Positions 34,140-47,800 of a stretch of DNA of 64,000 bases are shown here, one piece after another (position 1 is the stretch's first letter; every line of letters begins with the position of its first letter). Origin of the DNA: Mytilus edulis. Lineage: Eukaryota; Mollusca; Bivalvia; Mytilida; Mytilidae. The notes under the pieces were generated by a model, which had not been told where the DNA came from, ran no database searches, and saw only the letters and a program-made list of their open reading frames with translations. The stretch covers positions 86,678,592-86,742,591 of the forward strand of contig NC_092347.1 in the NCBI RefSeq assembly GCF_963676685.1, written 5' to 3'. Made by a program: the position numbers and the translations under genes.

Positions 34140-34310
34140 GAAAAAAACTTTTTGGATTTTTGGGTCTTCAATGCTGTTCAACTTTATACTTGTTTGGCTT
34201 TCTAACTTTGTAACGATCTGAACGTCACTCATGAGTCTTATTAAGAAGACATGCGCGTCTGGCGTATCAAATTATACGCCTGGTACCTTCAATAACCATT
34301 AGCTGTATTC
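34140..34310 (+). repeat. Hammerhead-like dispersed repeat, decayed
   Basis: Same left block (GGGTCTTCAATGCTGTTCAAC) as at 5.8 kb. The core reads CTCATGA (34,228-34,234), GTC...GAC and then ATGCGCGTCTGGCGTATC, so both halves of the core carry changes. Confidence 0.65.
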
Positions 34311-34736
34311 GTGGATCGCTGTTTATTTTGTTTTATTTTAAACATAAATCGATGTTCATTACAAAAACCTTCATTTAGTGTTTTCTTTTATCATTCAAGT
34401 GTTTAACTTTATTCTTAATTTTTCTATTGATAATGACTAGTCCTTCAATAATAGTATTTTACTTGTCACTTTATGATTAAGTGTTTGATATCATCGATGC
34501 AGTTAAAAGAGAAAGACATTTAATAACATTTCTAAAGGGTATGAATAACTAGAAGGGGAAACAATATCGAATTCTAATCTGACAATACACACTATATGAC
34601 TTCTTTATCTCGAATTGTCGATGTAATTTAATACTAGAATGACCTTCATATAGTATATGGTGAAGGACATACTACTTAAACGTAGTCACTTCATATGAAC
34701 ATTAGTTTTACATAAACTTAGACCTTGGTATTATCT

Positions 34737-35530
34737 CAGTCAGGATTCTACTTCGTCAACATTATCTCCCCAATACGCTACCTAATTTTTATAATTGTAA
34801 AATTGAAAGCCATTATAAGGATGACGCTGTCAATTTAGCTCCTTAAAACAGATAAATATATCCACAAAGCATAATTACGATCCTTTTCGATATGAAAGTT
34901 GTATTTTAAAGATAAGTGTATCTATTAACTATTTAGAATCATTTAATGGACGTTTATACATCTGAATAACTTAAAGCTATTATCGGATCGGTTGGCATGC
35001 GAATTTTCGAAAGTTCAAAAATATTTAAAAAAAAATCTTATTAAATATTTCGTGGAATTGCAGAATAAACTTTTCAGAGGTTGAAGACTAATTATCCTAG
35101 ATAACACACACATAAAATGAAGTTTTGTTTGAAGATATACATGTATGCATTTCAAAGATCCAACAGTGATGTCTGTCGTCAACTACTCTTAATAAAAAAT
35201 TGTTATTCAAACACACATTTTCTACTGGTTAGACTCAAGAGAAAAGTATTTCACTTGACCCTTTTATCTTATTTTTTAGTACTGTAAATTGTAAATGTTA
35301 TTATATCAAACAAGAGCATAATATATATAAATAATAGAACTTGAAGCGAGGTGCTGTGTGAAATATTTTTCTTTTATACATTTGCAAGACATAATAGTCT
35401 ACTCAAAGTCGCATAAACATACAAAAAGTGTACTCCACTTTCTCTTTGTGATCATGTGTTGATGAAATTAGTACCTATTTTTCACCATAAAAAAATGTCG
35501 CCGGGGGCAGAGATGCAAATCATTGCTTTA
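34737..35530 (+). repeat. Three-copy local family S, copy 1
   Basis: Begins CAGTCAGGATTCTACTTCGT and shares ordered blocks with 44,549-45,330 and 50,143-50,960, including TATTTCACTTGACCC, GAA(T/C)(C/T)TGAAGCGAG and CAGAGATGCAAAT. All three copies are in the same orientation and diverged. No coding capacity seen. Confidence 0.7.
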
Positions 35531-36230
35531 AAATGGTCAATCTGTTATCTTTCTTTGGAATTATTTTCTGTGGATTTCATGCTTATGCACACAAAACAAA
35601 TCCAACTGTATTTGCACCTACCACAATCGACTGTTTTGTGAAAATTTGACTACTATTTAAACGTTTACAAATATTTCGAGGCTACATATTAAAATTCATG
35701 TAAAACAAGTATGTAAGATGCATAAAATCCTAAGTTATGAACCTTTATTTAACATTTAAATCCCATAGAAACATATGTAAACAATAAGGATATCCCAACT
35801 TTGCTTTTTTACCTTCTCTATCAAAGAGTTCCATTTCTTTTGTTTAATTTAAACTGTGTTTCCACCTGATCTATGCTTAAGAAAGTATTAGACTATTCTA
35901 TAATTCGTTTTGTGATGACATGAATTATCATTGCAATGGTCATACTTATAGATTTTTAATAAACTGTTCACAAAACTATGACTTTTTAGAAATATGACGT
36001 ACTGTTTACGCCAATTACAGATCTTTAAATCTGCATTAGTCAAAATCGTTCGGAATGTTGTGTCCTCAATGATTGCAAACTTTGTTTTTCTTTATTCTTT
36101 GTCCTGGTTCCTAGGAGGAGTTTAGTAGTAATCGATAATGAATAACCCATTAACAAAAAAAATATTGAGTATAACTTTTTGATCTATTGTTTTAATTTAC
36201 ATATTGATTGACGGTAAAAGACATTTAAGG

Positions 36231-36375
36231 AATGACTGTAATATTTTTTCTGTCTATAAAGAAATAACATAAAAAATTTGGTGCAAACTGAATAACGCGC
36301 GTAGCGGGTTATTTAACAGTGTGCACCACATATTTTATGTTATTTCGAATAGACAGAAAAAATATTACAGTCATT
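36231..36375. repeat. Near-perfect 60-bp-arm palindrome
   Basis: The arm 36,231-36,290 (AATGACTGTAATATTTTTTC...) pairs with 36,317-36,375 around a 26-base loop that is itself self-complementary (AATAAC...GTTATT). Probably a foldback/MITE element. Confidence 0.9.
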
Positions 36376-36689
36376 TCTTATAATTTAATTCTAAATTCCA
36401 TTTTAAACCGTAGAAAACCATGAAAAAAAACGTTGATGACGTCACGGTCACATGACTAAATTATGTCTATGGGCTCATATCAAAATAACGTCAGCCAATC
36501 AGAAGACGTGTTACATCCAAAATTAAATTATTTTTAGATAAAAACGATAAGTAGGGATAACTGTATTGGAACATACTCCGTAAATGTACGAAGAAATAGA
36601 AGTTCTTTCTCAAATTACAAGATTATTTAAAAAAAAAAAATATTTTATTGTGTGTGATACTCCCAATAATGCGACTAAGTCTTTAGTTT

Positions 36690-36820
36690 TCTATGTTGCG
36701 TCTTCTGTACTGTTATTTGTCTGTCTGTCTTTTTATTTTTAGCCATGGCGTTGACAGTTTTATTTAAAACTATGAGTTTGACCTTCCCTCTGGTATTTTT
36801 CGAACCTCTTTTATGATAAT
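36690..36820 (+). repeat. Dispersed repeat family F
   Basis: AGCCATGGCGTTGACAG, GAGTTTGACCTTCCCTCTGG and TTTTTCGAACCTCTTTTAT match 14,860-15,065. Confidence 0.75.
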
Positions 36821-38214
36821 TATATTTCTTGATATTTAAACATAAAACAACCATATTGGTGTGTTCATCACACTATTGACAATACTGTATATGTAAATAT
36901 ATAAATTAAAGTCAGATGCTGACCATCGGAACTAGCAACCTTCCTAGAATGACCTCCAAAAATTAAACTAAATATTGTCTGAATGGGATATTCCAAAACA
37001 AAACTTTGTATAACTGACAAACCTAAAACTAATAATGTACCACTAACAATATGTATCTTTCCAGTTCACGTTTAAAACATTTAAAATAAACGTTAATACG
37101 GCAAGAAAAATCCATGATCCAAAGTAAAGAAGAAGTCTTAACCATCTGTCCATTTACGTACGACTTTCTATCGTTTGACCATTTTTACATTTTACATAGT
37201 TGGTCATAATCCGATGCGTAGTTAAACAACAGTGACAGTCTTATTCTTAAGCCTCAATTACTCATTGTCTAAAATTTCGACTTGGATGTGCAAATCTATA
37301 TTTTCTAGAAATGTTCATACCAATTATTTCTTTTTTTACTAAAAGGGTTAAAAGAATACATGAGCATTTCGATTGAGAACAGATTCACAAAATTGTGTCC
37401 GTTGTTTTTATAAATGTAGAGCTCGTGCAGGAATCAAGAATTGTTTCATAAATAATTAGAAATTTGCCGAGTATTTCACGAAGATCATTCTGTGACCTTT
37501 GTTTTAATGTTTCCATCTTACAAAATGTAAATACACCGTCCAGTTTACCTATAAATGCCATAAAAGCCAATGATTTATTCATTTCATATTTTCAGCCTTT
37601 CATTGATGTAAACAATTATCTAATTAAAGCAAACTATGTCCTCAACTCATATCACATATATAGCCGACGTTTAAACAATCATTATTAGTCTTAAAACAAA
37701 TTTACTTGTTCCGGTTTTTATTTTTCCGAAGAATTAAGTTCTTAAATTTCTTTTAGTGTTTAGGAGTAAATCAAACGAAAAAAAAAAGAATCGGTCTTGG
37801 ATTAACGTAAAAATTATAACACGAAAAGATAAGAAAAAAAAGAATAAGTGCTGCGATTGATCTATAGAAAGGGAATGGCAATTATTCACTCATAGGAAAC
37901 GTAATCCACATGTAGAAATAAATCCAACCCTTCAGATAGGGCAATTCCTAGAAGGACAATGTACACAGTTAGCAGCTGACTCTAAACAATAATATTAGCA
38001 CTTTTGAAGGATTTTTTTGAAAAGTTAACTCTCTCATTCCGCCTGTTTTTTTTTCTAATAAAGTTTTTATCACACACAGTTCAAAGCAAGCACATCCTAA
38101 CAGAGTCGAAATTCTAATATCTATATTTTCGAGCCACTTTGTTGGTCCCACGTTATTGTGTTAGCTACGAAGGCAAGATGTGCTGGTATCAATAACCGGT
38201 AGGGTCGTTTGTTC
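36821..38214. other. Non-coding; likely 3' flank of the lectin-like gene
   Basis: Contains TTTATT at 37,717-37,722 (AATAAA on the minus strand), a possible polyadenylation signal about 500 nt past the stop of the minus-strand gene. No other gene signal. Confidence 0.4.
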
Positions 38215-38801
38215 TTAGCGACAACGACATCGAATGTCAAAGGCAACTTTGAAATACCGAACGACCAATGGTAAATCACCCAGCAGAATGTAAGAAAACA
38301 GTGCAACCAAAATTGCTAAACCCGCCACTCCAATAACGCATGATGAAGTTCGACCGTCAGGCGCACTACTCAATGTCCTTTTGTAAGCTGAAGTTGTTGT
38401 TTTATCGACAATCAGATCTTTTTCCATACTTGATATGGCTTCCACAAGCGAGGGGTCATCGGTTGAAAGATACAAATTTGAAGCATGTGAACAATTTACC
38501 ATGCATATTGTATCGTATACTGTTGATATAAAATTATAGGTTTCAGTGTAATTTACTGTTGAAGTTAACGTAAACATCGTACTGTAATCTATCTCTCTCG
38601 TAGTCAGTGATTCTACCGATGTACTTGTTACTATCACATTGTAAGTTACATTAACAGTTGAAGTTACATTCATAGTTTCAGTTACATTAAAAGTCTCAGT
38701 GGTGCGTATTGTTTCGTATTCGGTTATAGTTTCAAACTCAAGACAAGATGTATCGGTAGCTGACATGTATGGTTGGACTAAAGCTACTGAGGGTGTAAAA
38801 A
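38215..38801 (-). other. Exon 6: Thr/Ser stalk, transmembrane segment, stop
   Basis: Acceptor TTTCAG ends at 38,802. Encodes VFTPSVALVQPY, then repeated (N)VT/TE/ST motifs (TETFNVTETMNVTSTVNVTY) that read like an expanded stalk, then CVIGVAGLAILVALFSYILL and RYFKVAFDIRCRCR with a stop. Confidence 0.85.
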
Positions 38802-41800
38802 CTGAAATGTAAATGTTAACATTAGGTGATATACAAGTGACAATATTTCAATTATTTTGATAAATCGTTGACAACTGGCAATTTGTCTATTTTAGTTGGA
38901 GAAATGACTTGTTCCAAAGACAATGTCGGTTGATCGTTTTTTTTCTAATTATAAGTGTATTCATCGGTTTATATATCGGTCTGTTACTGATAGTAATCTT
39001 AACATGCATATCTCCACTGTAAATCAAAGTATCTTAAAACAGGAAATAAGTGTGCAGATTCCAAAAGCGTTTAAAAGTTACAACTCATCACTACCATACT
39101 GCTGATACACAGCTACTTTTGCATAGGTACTATTTCTGTACTAAAAATCTGTAGTACTGGAAATGTACTTTTAATATTTAGTACTAGTTCTTTACTTTAA
39201 AATTATTGTAATATTTAGGTACCTGTTTTTTAAAGTACTTGTTTTGTACTAAAAATTTTGGTACAGAAATAATACCAACAGTGATTGCAATATTCATTGT
39301 TTGATAATCAAATTTTAAGTTATTTGAAATAGACAAACTGCTGAAAATGTAACGGTGTAACCATAAATCTGTATAACTAAGATTTCAAGTACAATTCAAG
39401 TTCTGTAAAATACATGTACCTAAATATAACAATAATTGTAAGGTAACAAAATTGTACTGAATATTAAAAGTAAATGTTCAGTACTACAAATTTTGGGTCA
39501 AATTGTACCTATGCAAAAGTAGCTGTGTACGATATGAAGTAATCTTGGAAGTAGTTCCTAATATAATATATGTTTTGAAAAATGAACAGACAAACAGACA
39601 GATGAGGTGACAACACAATAAGTGAAATATATATATATATATGTATTCGGTGTATTGAAAAATAAGAGGCAAAAAAAGTTTACTTCAGTTCATAACTTTG
39701 TTAAATTAGTTCTTTGTATAAGTTTTTTAAAATGTTCAAATACTTTAGACATCAAGTATCACTGAAGAAACATTTATTGTCGAAAAGCGCATCTGGTGCA
39801 TTAAAATGGTTTTGATATGAGTGTCACTGATGAGTCTTTTGTAAATGAAACGCGCATCTGGCATATCAAATTATAAGCCTGGTATCTCTGATAACCATTT
39901 ACCGTTAATGAAATTGGAATGAGACAAAAGAACAAAAAGGAAGTAAACTGATCGAATTGCATCATTTCCATGCGGAGTGAAACCCAGTTCGTCCAACAAG
40001 TAAGAGCATCCTTATGTACACACACTACACACTATAAACACCATAATAAGTCAAATTGTCACAAAAGAATATAGGAAACCATCAATCAATTACATATTAA
40101 ACCCTTGAGGCACTAAAAAAACCATGTCTCTCCAGAGTAAATCACAGAGTTATAGTACCAACCAGCACGTATATGCATTAATGATGACCGTAACACCGAT
40201 ATCTGTCATATGTGATTCTTTGTGATTACCATGTTGGACAGGTTGTGTTTGCGTTAGAACTTCAAGCTGAATATTTGGTAAGCATTATATGAATATGCAT
40301 GCGCCTAACTAATCATGTCCTTCAGTTTTAGTTTGTGACCCGGATTTGTTTTTTCTCTATCGATTTATGAGTTTTGAACAGCGGTATACTACTGTTGCCT
40401 TTATTTATCAATTTAGATATTATTTGTGCAGAGTTGATGAGACTGTCATTAAGGTGAGAGGGTTAGCGCTATAGAACCAGGTTTAATCCACCATTTTCTA
40501 CATTTGAAAATGCCTGTACCAAGTCAGGAATATGACAGTTCTTGTCCATTCGTTTTTGATGCGTTTTGTTTGATTTTGCCATGTGATTATGGACTTTCCC
40601 AATTGATCTTCCTCTAAGTTCAGTATTTTTGTGATTTTACTTTTTTCTTTCTTCGGATTGATATATTGTATAGATCCATATAACATTCTTCAACATTGTC
40701 ACTGTACGTAAACAATGACTGAAATTCAATAAATTGACATATCACTTATCCATCCTTTAGTGTAATGACTGAAAAAAGTGAAATCACAAAAATACAGAAC
40801 TCCGAGGAAAATTGAAAACGGTAGAAATGTCAGAAATAAGAATTCAGCAGTCAACATTGTGTTATAATCTTAATTACAATAAAACAAACAAATATTTAAC
40901 AAAGAAGAACAAAAAGGCATATATCAAAGGAGTAAGTTCGGTAAGTGCCATATTTGGCCCCAATTATAAAGTTCATGGTTACAAGACAATAATTGTTTTA
41001 AGTTGCCTTAAAGACATGTGAGAAAGTTAAACAGAGCTGTTTTTGTCAAAGTTTAATTCTAACACATTGATTTTTACTTCCCAAAAAGGTCAAGATAAGG
41101 GATTTTGGTGAAATTTGACAAAATCAGCTGGATTTCAACCAAATAAAGGACCAGAAAACATAGAGCGCAGGCGTCGTCAAGCTTAATATTCAAATAAGAC
41201 ATGTTAAATGTCTTCAAAAACATTATTTTAAAAGATCTTTGTTGTCGACGTATGCGCTCTATGTTTCCTGTCAAATAATTTTTGGAAATTTACCCATTGT
41301 CATTGATTTTTTGGTCAAAAATCAATATGAGTACAACTTGTGACGTCATAATGAAACGCAGAAACGTAAAATTTTCAACAAAATGGCTTATATCCTATCT
41401 AGTCAATGTATTAGCTATAATTTATCGTGATATTGGTCAATAAATCCGAATTTGAAGTTTACGCTAAAAAAGGGGGCCATTTTAGGACCTTATCGAACAT
41501 ACTCCTTTAACAACCTCATTCATTGTTTTCTTTTTAGTATTTTATTGATGTTTATTTAATCCAACCATAAAGAATTGAAATATTGAAGTACTGGGACCGA
41601 ATAGATTACATCAACTCTGACGTAGAATTGCGCTTTAACGTACATCAGTTGATCAGAACGAAAACGTCACACATGTAGAGATATAACATTTTTGGGTTTA
41701 AAAGGCATATTACAAACTTCATAACAACTTACCCGATGTTGAGGTATCAAGTGAGCATCCAAGTAACGGATTGAGATCCTGATTTGAATCTGGTAAATCC

Positions 41801-44800
41801 GGCATCTCTGTTTCTTCTTTTACGCGAACTTAAAAGGAAATAGTAAACTTACTGTATAACAAATTATTTGAATAGAACACTTTTGTGAAAATGAATTGTT
41901 TTTTTTTATTATGCACATCATGTAAATTTATTCCCCAATTGTCTCCAAGTCCTAGTACAATAGGACAATGCAGATTGAACGAAGAATAGACAATATACAA
42001 TATCATATAAGTCATGGAATGATTGCCAATGAAACGACTATCAAACAGAATCCAAATAACGACAATATTAGCTATCTTGGTGTAAACAGGGGTGTCCAGA
42101 ATTTTCAACAACGGTGTAAAATTCCGTACAGCCCTGATTTCACCAAGATAACGAATTTATTTCTTATGAATAATTCCTTTACTCATTTGTAAACCGGGAT
42201 TTAAATTTATCAACTTCTATGTTTCTGCGCATTGTTAAATACCTTTTTTCATTATTTTTGAGAAATGTTTTTTGGACATTTTATTATATTTGTATATTTT
42301 GGCAAAATTTTATTTATCCTGGGGTGAACAAGTAAGGGTTGTTATTTACACCGGGGTAATTTACCAATTAGACTGCAGAATTTTTGCTTGATAAGAAATT
42401 AATAATTCTATGTCACCATAAGGACTTTCAACAATGAGAAAATTCCATACCCTATCGTAAGTTACTTGTATAAAAGGCCCGAATTGACAAAATGATTAAA
42501 AACTAGGACATTGTCATTTTTTTACTTATGAGTTTGTGGATATTCCTTTGGTAGAGTTCCTCTCCTTTCGATTTCATTGTTCACTAAATATTGGAATGTG
42601 ATAGTAATCACTAAACATGAAATCCTATTGAATATTATTCATATCTTATTATATTAGACCTTCATTTTTATGAAATAGACATTTTAATTAATATTCTTTT
42701 TATATGTATGAAGAGACTAAAAGCATGAATTACCATACACTTAAACATGTATGTAAATTCAATCGAAAGTGTTAAAATCAATTTAATATTTTAATTGTTT
42801 TTTTCCCACATGTCACCTTTGCATGTTGCTTTACTTTATATACCATACCTTGTAAACATGATTTCCGAAACATTGTGACATTCGAAAGTGGCTCGGAACC
42901 TGTGCGAAATTCCATTAACATACAACGTCCTTCATCTGTCGAAATTCCAGACCAGCATGTCGGACTTGATGAACAATTACTTTGACAGTCTGTTGTCGAC
43001 ATACCAGTATAACTTCCCATCCTGTTTGCATTCAGTACGGTTGTTATTTGTTCATCACAATCACCTGTATAAAGGTGTACAGTTAACATAAAATTTAGAA
43101 TGGAAATGGGGACTATTTCAAAAACACAACAACTCGACTAAAGAGCAGATAGCAGCCGAAGGCCACACTTGGTCTTCAACGCAGCGATGAATATTAATAA
43201 TATTGTACATACATTTTGAATTTCCAAATTATGTATGTTGCATTCCATTTTATTGTTAACTCACACAAGATGTAATGTCGGACTATATCATATTTCTTTG
43301 TGTATGTTTGTTTACTGATCCACTGTGTTCATATAGTTACTTTTGTTGTATGTTTGATTTTTGTCTTAAAGATGAAACTATAGTCTCTCTTATAATCTAC
43401 CCAGAGAAAAAATATTCGACAACATGTATATTCAAAATGTCTTGGTCAGTAGAAACTTTTTTCTATGTAGGAAGACCCCAAGTGTTGAATCGGGTATCGA
43501 AATATGGTTATCTTTGAACTTTGCCCGTTCTGGCAGTAAAATCCTATATGAAATGGGGGTTTTCGTTTGGCTTTGCAGGATCCGAAAACATGAAAATAAC
43601 TTACTTATTGTTTCTTGTTTGTGTTTGTTTATTAATTCGCAGTACAGAAATAAGTGAAATGACAATGGGGGTGTCCGTTTGACTTTGCAGGATCCGCAAA
43701 CATGAAAATAACTTACTTCTTGTTTTTTGTTTGTTTATATATTCGCAGTTCAGAAATAAGAGAAATTACAAAAACGTTTCCCGTATTAGTTTGCCACACA
43801 ACCCCCAAGTTAACTGATTGTTAGGTTGATTGATTAATTGATTTTTGAATCGTTCCTGTGGCCTTCTAAAGAGTTTTAGTATTGAAATAATAACAGAATA
43901 TTTCATCACTAAAGCCTCATAACATATATCGAAGTTTATTTGTAAGTATAGGAAGATAGTACTGATTTATAGTACTTCTTTTTCGCTAATCAAATTAGAA
44001 TAAAAAGTTGAAGGAGAGCACGATCTTAGTCATAATTACCCAGTACGATTGTTTCGCATGCAAAGTAATTACTTTCATCACATTTTTTACTCTCCCATAT
44101 GTATGGAGCGTGATGTTTAATTACATAACATTTTTCATTGTCGTTGTAGGATTCAACCTTTCTGCGTTCATACGTCATACCAGTACAGTCCGCCCATACC
44201 AAGAACCCCTGTGATGGTTCTGCTAACCCTATCCAGTAGTCTTCGTGTCTGTAAATAATTAACATGGCATATGGTAAAGTTTTAAAACATGTTCTACTAC
44301 GTGTGTAGCATAATAGATTCGACTAGACAAATTCGTGGCCATTTTAAGAATGAACTATCATATTTATGTACAAAAGCTATACCGTATCAATTATGAATGC
44401 TTTAAATATTATAAGTATGATAAATTTTACTTTCTTTGAAACCTAATTTACAATGTAAGAAATATATTGATATAAGTTAAATGCCATATACTTGTTATTT
44501 TCAATATTTGCATTTGATTGAAAGTTTGGTTGTGATGCGGAAATGAGGCAGTCAGGATTCTACTTCGTTGAAATTATTTTCCCATTAAGCCAGTTTCAAT
44601 TTTACAATCGTAGAAATGGAAGCCATTGTAGGGATAACGCGATGCAAAATTAGCTCTTGAAAACTGATAAATTAATCCATATAGCACCATTACGATCCTT
44701 ATATGTCAGTTGTATTTAAAAGACGAATGTATCTACTAGCTAATGAGCATCATTTAATGTTCTTGTTTACATTGGTTCAACTTAAAACTATTGTCTGTTT

Positions 44801-47800
44801 GGTTGTCAGGTGGAATTTTCAAACAAGTCATAAACATTTAGAGAAATTCTAATTAAATATTTCGTGGAAGGGCAGACTAAAAATTTTCAGGGATTGAAGA
44901 CAATAAATCCTAGTTATCACAAACAAAATTTTTTTTTTTTTTTCAACATATGCATTTTTAACATCCAACTAAAAAGACTGTCGACAAGTACTTTAAGTAA
45001 AAAAGTAGCTATTCGAACACACCTACTTTGTTTTGTGATTCATTAGAAAGATATTTCACTTGACCCATATATTTCATCTTTTAGTACTGTATTTAGTTTT
45101 ATGTTATAAAGTCAACCTGTAGCTTTGATATATAAAACTCATAGAATCTGAAGCGAGATGTTGTATCAAATACTCTTGCTTTATACGTTTTCAAGACAAA
45201 ATATTCAACTCAAACACGCCCTAACATAAACAGGTGCACACGATTTTCTCTTTTTGTTACAATTGTGACCCATTTTTTTATTTCTTGAGTCACATAATGG
45301 CAGGGCAGACACGAAAATTATTAAACTAATAGATTGATATGTTCTCCGTCCGTGGTAATTTAAAAAAAAATTGGGAGGTTATGCATTTTCTACATCCAAT
45401 GGTAAAACAAATCTTACATAGTATATGATAATCACTTGATCGTACAATTGTCGTTTGTTCCGTTTATAATTAATTGATATAGTGGAGGATTTGATTGTGT
45501 CAGGTTTTAGGGACATACGCTTTTTTAAAATTACCTCGGCGTTCGGAATATTGTTATTACTACTGAAAGACTACAGAAACAAACTCATCAAAGATACCAG
45601 GAATATAATTCTGTACGGCACTACGAGCGTTTCGTCTCAATAAGACCCATGATTAACACTCGCATCACAACATATTGACGGTCGTAATCATATACGCAAT
45701 TGAAAGAGCATTTAAGACAAAACGTTCAGCCAAAATGAGGATGAGACAATCTGTAAACTGAAAGTAGATAATACCTGATTGTTCTAAAATTTCAACAGTA
45801 TATTTACAGAAACTATACGTATTAAAGAAATTGAAGGAACATTATGACAGGAACATTCATATGGAAATTATGTCACTGAGACAGACATTGGATTTATCTT
45901 TATAAGCCCCAGTTACACCTGAACGGATTGCGCGAACAGACGCCGAACGGATGAAAAAAACGTTTTTCGTTGACAAGAGAGACACGAAGATACCAAAAGG
46001 ACATTAAACTCACAAGTTGAAAATAAAATGAAAACTTCATAGCAAATAAAAAAACCAATCAATAGAACTCTAAAGACAAAGCAACTTGAAAACTGGGTTT
46101 GATCTCAGGTGCTCCGGAAATGTAAGCAACTTACGAAAACAATCTCCACTCATCAATAGTTAACTCTTTGATAAGTTCAAACTTTTCCTGTGACTTTATT
46201 GATAGAATGTGTCCACCTTCTAATGTACATATTCTTGCTGCGTCATTCCATGTCATCTTCTTATTGTACAATGTGTACAGAACTATATCTGGATATGTAT
46301 CTAAAAAAAATTAAAATTAAGTTCCATTACTATGTGATTGATTTATGTATTACAATAGCTCCTGTAAAAAAATCATTTCAATCTACATGTCATAAAACGA
46401 TTATACTTCCTGGGAGAATATTTTTTTTTTCTTTTTTCTACAAAATAATCCCAAAAGAGTTTGAACATAATGAACTCAAATGCAGACTTTCTATATATGT
46501 TATTGGGTTGATGAAAACAAAATTTTAGTTAATGTGTCAAGAACTAAGACAATATATTGGTTCCAAAAAAAAAAGACTGTTATGTGCAATGACGCAATGA
46601 TATATCGAATAATGGCCAACATTTTAATGAAAGTCACTGTGAAAAAGTCCTTGGTATTTTTGTAACGCCACTCATTCTTGCTTTGATCAAATTAATCAAA
46701 AATTAAAAAATTTTATTCAGCATAATCTTTTTTATAAAAACAGATTCAAGTAATACTTAAATCATAGTGCACGAATTCTATTTTATATTAGTCTTATTTT
46801 CCACATTTGGGATAACTATTGTTCAGTATGGAGAAACTGTAACAAGTTTTTTTATTGACAGTTGTTTCAACTCCCTCAGGCAAAGTTGGCTTTAGATGAA
46901 TTTGGCTATTTATTTTAGGTATTTTTGACATATAGCTCTTCAACGGTTTAGGTACTTATACATCTTCGAATTTCAAATGTTTAGCTTTGAGCGTTCCTGG
47001 TGAAGAAATCCAGAAAAGCGTTTCGGACGCAAGAAATTATTAAACGTGTTGTTTTCAATTTTGTACTCAAATTGCAAAACAGTGCAACTAGAATCATTGT
47101 AAACGAACCTGATATTAGTAAAGCATCTATTGAACTATTTAAGGATTCCAGAATTATTCCCATTACTAAGAGAATCATTTACCACAAGTCATTATTGATG
47201 TATAAATAATAGCACGAACTGGTACTTAAATATTTATCAAATCTTATTGTGTCTACACAAAGTTATCAATCATACAATACTCGACCTTCATCATCCGATA
47301 TGTTATTGTTGATAGAATTATATAAATCAAGTTTTTCTTTTAATTGTCCAAAAGTGTGCAAATTAACTATCCAGTGAAATTAAAACTTCAAAACCGGTTT
47401 CTGCATTCAAATACTCTTACAAGTCATTAATGATATATTTAAAAGTGTGAAATTTATAAGTTTAACCATAATGTATACTATAGGTGTATTATTTTTCTTT
47501 TTCTTTTTGTTGTTATGATATTTTTTTATATATGCATATATTGTTTATATTTTTTTTTTATAGGAAATTGATAAGGTTTTATTCATGTAGTTGATATTGT
47601 ATGTAGAGAGCCGTATTGAAATATGTTTAATCCAAACGAGTCACTCTCTATAAATGAAGAAATCAGTATTATGCTAATTTAACTACGTTTGCGATTTTTT
47701 TTTAAATATTGCAATGTGGAATATTGAGTAGAAAAAAAATGTTTAAATTACCAAATATGATGAAATTACAAGCTACCAATCTTTTCTACTTAAAAGGCGT

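Larger units (their letters stand above)
38802..41732 (-). other. Intron 5
   Basis: Donor GTAAGT follows exon 5 and acceptor TTTCAG precedes exon 6. It holds a 422-bp foldback, two hammerhead-like cores, a family P repeat and a TIR element, listed separately. Confidence 0.8.
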
